Source: Streptomyces sp. WZ-12 (lineage in GTDB: Bacteria > Actinomycetota > Actinomycetes > Streptomycetales > Streptomycetaceae). From it: DNA of 64,000 bases. Each line of letters opens with the position of its first letter. Within the stretch, counting starts at the first letter, position 1. A program made the position numbers and the translations under genes. Positions 60,585 to 64,000 of this stretch are shown in pieces. The notes beneath the pieces were generated by a model. The model did not search any database. It saw only the letters and a list, made by a program, of their open reading frames with translations, and had not been told where the DNA came from. Where the stretch lies: positions 7,923,001 to 7,987,000 of the forward strand of contig NZ_CP118574.1 of NCBI RefSeq assembly GCF_028898845.1, read 5' to 3'.

Positions 60585-61505
60585 CTACTGCCTCTGCAAC
60601 TCCCCGCCGGGCACGCAATACGGCAGCCCGTGTACCGGTTGGTCGCGGAGGAAGCGGGTGACCAGGTCGGCGTATTCGGCCTCGCGTTCCAGGTGGGCCA
60701 TGTGGTCGGCGTCGCGGAGGAGGAGGAAGGTGCAGTCCTCGATGGTGGCGGCGACGGCCTCGTTCTCCGCCGGGGTGCTGGTGCAGTCGTGTTCGCCGGT
60801 GAAGACGAGCGCGGGGACGCCGGAGATGCCGCCGGGTGGGCAGAAGTCGGTGTCCAAGAGGCGCTCATGGCAGGTCGCGTAGCGGAGCGCGGCGCTCTGG
60901 GAGTCCCGCATCAACTCGCGCTCCATGAGCCGGGCGGCGGCCGGGCCCTGGGCGACCTCGTGCCGGGTGGCGCCGTTGACGAGGAGGTCGACGACGTTGC
61001 GTGCGTAGTCGCGGCGGGCGGCTTCGTCGGCAGGTCGGGAGCCTGTCGTCTCCACCAGTTCGAGGCCCTGGCGGACCACCGCGGTCAGCCGCGGCCCGAG
61101 CCGGGGGGCGGCCCCGGCGAGCAGCAGGCGGGCGACGCGGTCCGGGTGCGACTGGGCCAGGCGGTAGGCGATGGGGGTGCCGTAGGAGGCGCCGAGGATG
61201 TTGACGCGGTCCGCGCCGAGGTGGTCGATGGCGTGCAGCGCGGCCTCGACCAGGACATCGATGCCGGCGGAGGCGGCCGGGTCGTCGGCGTTTCCGGTGC
61301 CCGGCAGGTCCATCAGCATCAGCGTGGTGTGGGCGGTGAGCCGGCGCTCCAAGCGCGGCCAGGAGTACATGTCCTGGAGGGCGCCGCCGATCAGGACGAG
61401 CGGTTCGGTGCCGTAACGGCGCCGGGGGGTGAGGATCCGGCATGCGTAGGTCATGTCCCGCAGGGTCAGGGGGATGAGGCGTTCCTCGACCTCCATGGTT
61501 TCCAT
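60585..61505 (-). CDS. Alpha/beta hydrolase associated with ACP and KAS III
   Basis: This 306-residue alpha/beta hydrolase has the strand LVLIGGALQDMYSW, the nucleophile elbow GASYGT (Ser107), VFTGEHDCTS for the Asp and DADHMAHLE for the His. It lies 14 bases after the acyl carrier protein gene on the same strand and is the last of four. In such a place it could release or cyclise an acyl chain from the carrier, acting as a thioesterase-like enzyme, but nothing in the sequence proves this. Confidence 0.8.
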   Translation of the reverse strand: METMEVEERLIPLTLRDMTYACRILTPRRRYGTEPLVLIGGALQDMYSWPRLERRLTAHTTLMLMDLPGTGNADDPAASAGIDVLVEAALHAIDHLGADRVNILGASYGTPIAYRLAQSHPDRVARLLLAGAAPRLGPRLTAVVRQGLELVETTGSRPADEAARRDYARNVVDLLVNGATRHEVAQGPAAARLMERELMRDSQSAALRYATCHERLLDTDFCPPGGISGVPALVFTGEHDCTSTPAENEAVAATIEDCTFLLLRDADHMAHLEREAEYADLVTRFLRDQPVHGLPYCVPGGELQRQ

Positions 61506-61519
61506 GCCGCGCCTCCCGG

Positions 61520-61765
61520 CTACGGGGACGGGACGGACGCGGCGGCGGCGCGTTCGGCGACGAGCTCGGCGAGCGCGGCGACGGACGGCGCCGCGGACAG
61601 CTCGTCCTCGTCGATCACCAGGCCCATGACGTCCTCCAGCGCCATGGACAGCACGGTGACGGCCATGGAATCGATGCCGGCGCCGGCCAACGACGCTTCC
61701 GGGACGAGCGGTTCGCCGGGCAGTCCGGCGCGGGTGATGAGGAGGTCCTTCAACTGCTCGTACAT
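61520..61765 (-). CDS. Discrete acyl carrier protein
   Basis: This 81-residue acyl carrier protein has the phosphopantetheine site GAGIDSMAV with Ser33, an acidic helix II (LSMALEDVMGLVIDEDEL) and the usual length. It is not the main fatty acid carrier by context: its neighbours are a KAS III and a hydrolase, not fabD/fabF. The ATG at 61765 was chosen over a GTG three codons earlier because AAGGGAG lies eight bases before it. Confidence 0.85.
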   Translation of the reverse strand: MYEQLKDLLITRAGLPGEPLVPEASLAGAGIDSMAVTVLSMALEDVMGLVIDEDELSAAPSVAALAELVAERAAAASVPSP

Positions 61766-61831
61766 GGTGGTCACTCCCTTACGGGGACGGGGTGTTGGGG
61801 CGGTACCCCAAGTGGGGCGGGCGCGCCACGG

Positions 61832-62866
61832 TCAACGCTCGGGTTCGAGGCCGCCGGGCCACACCAGGGTCGTGGCGGCCCAGGCGAGGCCGCTGCCGAA
61901 GGCGACCAGCAGCACCCGGTGGCCGGGGCGGAGGGCGCCGTCGGCGGCGGCGTCCGTCAGGAGCAGGGGGATTGAGGCGGCGGCGGTGTTGCCCACCGAC
62001 GCGATGTTCGACGGCACCCGCTCCGGCGGGACGCCCAGCGCCTCGGCGACGGCGGCGCTGATCCGGGCGTTGGCCTGGTGGACGATCAGCCGGTCGATGT
62101 CCTCCGGGGCCCAACCCGCTTCCGCGGCAGCCTGGTTGGCGGCGGCCGTCATCCGGCGGACGGCGTGCCGGAGCACCTCGTTGCCGCGCATCGTGACGTG
62201 GCGTTCGGCCTTCGGTGCGCTGTCCCGGCCGTCGCGGTTCCGCGCGCCGCCGACCGGGATCACGATGGCCCCGGAGCGTTCGCCGTCGCTGCCCCAGACC
62301 ACCTCGCCCAGGGAACCGGCCTGCCCGGGGCGGCCGGCCTCCAGGACGGCGGCGCCCGCGCCGTCCCCGAAGATCGGCGCGGTCGAGCGGTCTTCGGGGT
62401 CGATGACGGCGGACATCGTCTCCGCGCCGATGACCAGCACCCGCCCGGCCGTGCCGGAGCGGATCAGTCCGGCCGCCACGGTCGTGGCGTACAGGAAGCC
62501 GGAGCAGCCGGCGGCGAGGTCGAACGCGGCGACGTTGCCCAGCCCGAGCCGGGCGGCGACGGCCGGCGCGGTGGCCGGGCACGGGTGGTCCGGCGTGGTG
62601 GTGGCCAGCACCACCGCGTCCGCTCCGGTCACGCCGGCGGACCGCAGGGCGCGGGCGCCGGCCTCGGTGGCGAGGTCGCCGGTGGCCGTCTTCGGGTCGG
62701 CGCGGCGGCGCACGGCGATGCCGATCCGCTCGCGGATCCAGGCGTCCGAGGTGTCCAGGTGGGCGCAGAGCTCGTCGTTGGTGACCTCGTCGGGCGGCAG
62801 CCAGGCCCCCAACCCGGTCAGTACCGCGGTCGCGGGGGCCGACGCAGTGTCCTCCGACTGATACAT
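61832..62866 (-). CDS. Beta-ketoacyl-ACP synthase III (FabH-like)
   Basis: This 344-residue thiolase-fold enzyme has the full KAS III triad: Cys121 in LAAGCSGFLYA, His263 in IVHQANARI and Asn293 in SVGNTAAAS. The features LTGLGAWLPPDEVTN, GDGAGAAVLEAG and FGSGLAWAATTL are canonical. It would condense an acyl-CoA with malonyl-ACP to start a chain, here presumably on the carrier encoded 66 bases downstream. It is likely a specialised copy of fabH. Confidence 0.9.
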   Translation of the reverse strand: MYQSEDTASAPATAVLTGLGAWLPPDEVTNDELCAHLDTSDAWIRERIGIAVRRRADPKTATGDLATEAGARALRSAGVTGADAVVLATTTPDHPCPATAPAVAARLGLGNVAAFDLAAGCSGFLYATTVAAGLIRSGTAGRVLVIGAETMSAVIDPEDRSTAPIFGDGAGAAVLEAGRPGQAGSLGEVVWGSDGERSGAIVIPVGGARNRDGRDSAPKAERHVTMRGNEVLRHAVRRMTAAANQAAAEAGWAPEDIDRLIVHQANARISAAVAEALGVPPERVPSNIASVGNTAAASIPLLLTDAAADGALRPGHRVLLVAFGSGLAWAATTLVWPGGLEPER

Positions 62867-62977
62867 AGGGCAAATGTAATCAATCGGGCGCGAGGGGAGA
62901 GTGGCGAGCGCGGTGGTGCGTGGCGTTGGGGTGGTGCCCGGTACGGCGGTTGGTGGCCCGCGTACCGGGCGCCGCCG

Positions 62978-63850
62978 TCAGGCCGGCTGCCCGGCGGTGG
63001 TCCGGGCGTAGTGCTCGGCGATCTCGTCGCTGGTGGTCAGCCACACCCCGGGGTGCTGGGCGATGTGCTCCAGCGCCTGGTCCAGGTACGTGTGACGGAA
63101 CGGCTGGCCGATGACGAACGGGTGCAGCGCCAGCGACATCACCCGGCCGCTGCCGGCCGCGTCGGCGTGGAGCTGCGCCAGCTGGTCCTTGACGATCTGC
63201 ACGAAGTCGGGGCCGCTGAGGCTCTTGCCGACGAACAGGCTGATGTCGTTGAGCTCGATGGGGTACGGGACGCTGAGCATGCCCGGGACGTTGAGGCGGT
63301 AGGGCTGGTCGTCGTTGGCCCAGTCCAGTACGTAGGACAGGCCCAGTTCGGCGAGGAGCTCGGGGGTGCGGAAGGTCTCGGTGAGGGCCGGGCCGAGCCA
63401 GCCGCGCGGGCGGTGGCCGGTGGTGCGCTCGATGGTGTCGACCACCTCGGCCAGATAGGCCCGCTCCTCGTCGGGCGTCATGTCCGCCTGGAGGACGGAG
63501 TTGTTCTTGCCGTGCGCGAGCCAGGTCCAGTTGCGGGCCCGGCCGGCCTCGATGATCTGCGGATAGCGTTCGCCGACATCGGAGTTGAGCAGCACGCTGG
63601 CGCGGATGCCGTGCCGGTCCAGGCTCTCCATCAGCCGCCAGATGCCCACCCGCGGGCCGTAGTCGCGCCAGCCGTAGTTGAGCGGGTCCGGGGTGAGCCC
63701 GGTGGTGCCGGGGAAGATGCTCGTCGAGGGCCGGTCGACCTGGTAGTGCTCGATGTTCACCCCGACGTAGAAGGCGATCCGGGCGCCGCCGGGCCAGGAG
63801 ATCGGGGCGCGTTCGGTGATCGGGCTGTAGTCGTAGAGCTGGTTGTCCAT
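62978..63850 (-). CDS. Polysaccharide deacetylase family protein (NodB fold, PuuE-like)
   Basis: This 290-residue protein has the layout of NodB-type deacetylases, closest in look to the PuuE/allantoinase branch: RIAFYVGVNIEHYQVD near the start, YGWRDYGPRVGIWRLMESLDRHGI, ASVLLNSDVGERYPQII, GHRPRGWLGPALTET and SLALHPFVIGQP. The classical metal motifs (TFDD, HxxxH) are not plain; metal binding may use the Asp of NSD and His of ALHP. It could hydrolyse an amide of a small molecule. It is the first of four minus-strand genes and lies behind a MerR-type promoter. Confidence 0.82.
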   Translation of the reverse strand: MDNQLYDYSPITERAPISWPGGARIAFYVGVNIEHYQVDRPSTSIFPGTTGLTPDPLNYGWRDYGPRVGIWRLMESLDRHGIRASVLLNSDVGERYPQIIEAGRARNWTWLAHGKNNSVLQADMTPDEERAYLAEVVDTIERTTGHRPRGWLGPALTETFRTPELLAELGLSYVLDWANDDQPYRLNVPGMLSVPYPIELNDISLFVGKSLSGPDFVQIVKDQLAQLHADAAGSGRVMSLALHPFVIGQPFRHTYLDQALEHIAQHPGVWLTTSDEIAEHYARTTAGQPA

Positions 63851-63901
63851 GGGGCTCACCTCGGGTCCGTGGTGGTGCGGTTTCCTCGATCCGCATCGTC
63901 G

Positions 63902-63927
63902 AACCCTCACATTGATGTGAAGGTCAA
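63902..63927 (-). promoter_or_regulatory. MerR-type promoter before the deacetylase gene
   Basis: On the minus strand TTGACC (complement of 63922-63927) is followed by a spacer of about 19 bases that contains TCACAT-CA-ATGTGA (63907-63920), a near-perfect palindrome. A long 19-base spacer filled by a palindrome is the hallmark of promoters activated by MerR-family regulators. The -10 is not clear; the regulator itself is not in the window. Confidence 0.5.
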
Positions 63928-64000
63928 GCGGGGCCCGAAAGACGGCGGAGGCGGGCCGACTTGGCGCCCTTTCAGTCCTGACGGAGCGGGCGGCACCCCT

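Overview
The window looks like chromosomal DNA of a Streptomyces or close actinomycete. GC content is very high with strong third-position GC bias, GTG and TTG starts are common, genes overlap by four bases (ATGA/GTGA), and the gene content is typical (HelD-type RNAP ATPase, mycothiol-family DinB proteins, Tat lipoprotein, GH15, many TetR/MarR/LysR/XRE regulators). I see no rRNA, tRNA, CRISPR array, transposase or phage gene. About 60 protein genes are supported; the first is cut by the left edge.

Layout. 1-8.3 kb: a HelD/HelR-like ATPase (partial), an OtrA/Tet(M)-type ribosomal protection GTPase with a possible overlapping leader ORF, a GlsB-type membrane protein, a MarR regulator, a VC0807-type membrane protein, a small secreted protein, then a TetR regulator and Tet(X)-like monooxygenase operon preceded by three phased palindromic operators. 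8.3-19 kb: an aminotransferase, a small secreted protein, a complete Dpp-type peptide importer (divergent binding protein, two permeases, fused double ATPase) and a MetQ-MetN-MetI methionine importer. 19-27 kb: lipoprotein, dienelactone hydrolase, Nudix protein, Lys/Ala-rich winged-helix protein, LysR divergent from a frameshifted class I amidotransferase, CHMI-like isomerase and a YtcJ-type amidohydrolase.

27.3-32 kb: the least explained part. A pseudo-caspase/TPR protein faces three minus-strand genes: two zinc-ribbon membrane proteins and a small protein. The small protein and the larger membrane protein share an almost identical Gly/Asn/Ala motif of about 28 residues. This is my best candidate for an undescribed system. 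32.3-41.3 kb: a degenerate MtnB-like protein and TetR regulator, then a hydroxyproline catabolic operon (FAD subunit, 2Fe-2S subunit, second flavoprotein subunit, DapA-family deaminase, hydroxyproline epimerase, APC permease) behind an XRE-cupin regulator. The same 15-bp operator-like sequence lies before the regulator and before the operon.

41.3-58.5 kb: housekeeping and accessory genes, including an L,D-transpeptidase, a permuted papain-like protein, an SDR, a phosphodiesterase, a trypsin-like protease, an APC-superfamily permease facing an orphan kdpB, a GH15 glucosidase followed by 15 copies of a 7-bp repeat, a methyltransferase, a Tat lipoprotein phosphatase, a flavoprotein and a thioesterase. 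58.6-63.9 kb: a TetR/hydrolase divergent pair with a palindromic operator, and a four-gene set (polysaccharide deacetylase, ketoacyl synthase III, acyl carrier protein, alpha/beta hydrolase) behind a MerR-type promoter at the right edge.

Functions are inferred by reading translations and motifs; no database search was run.
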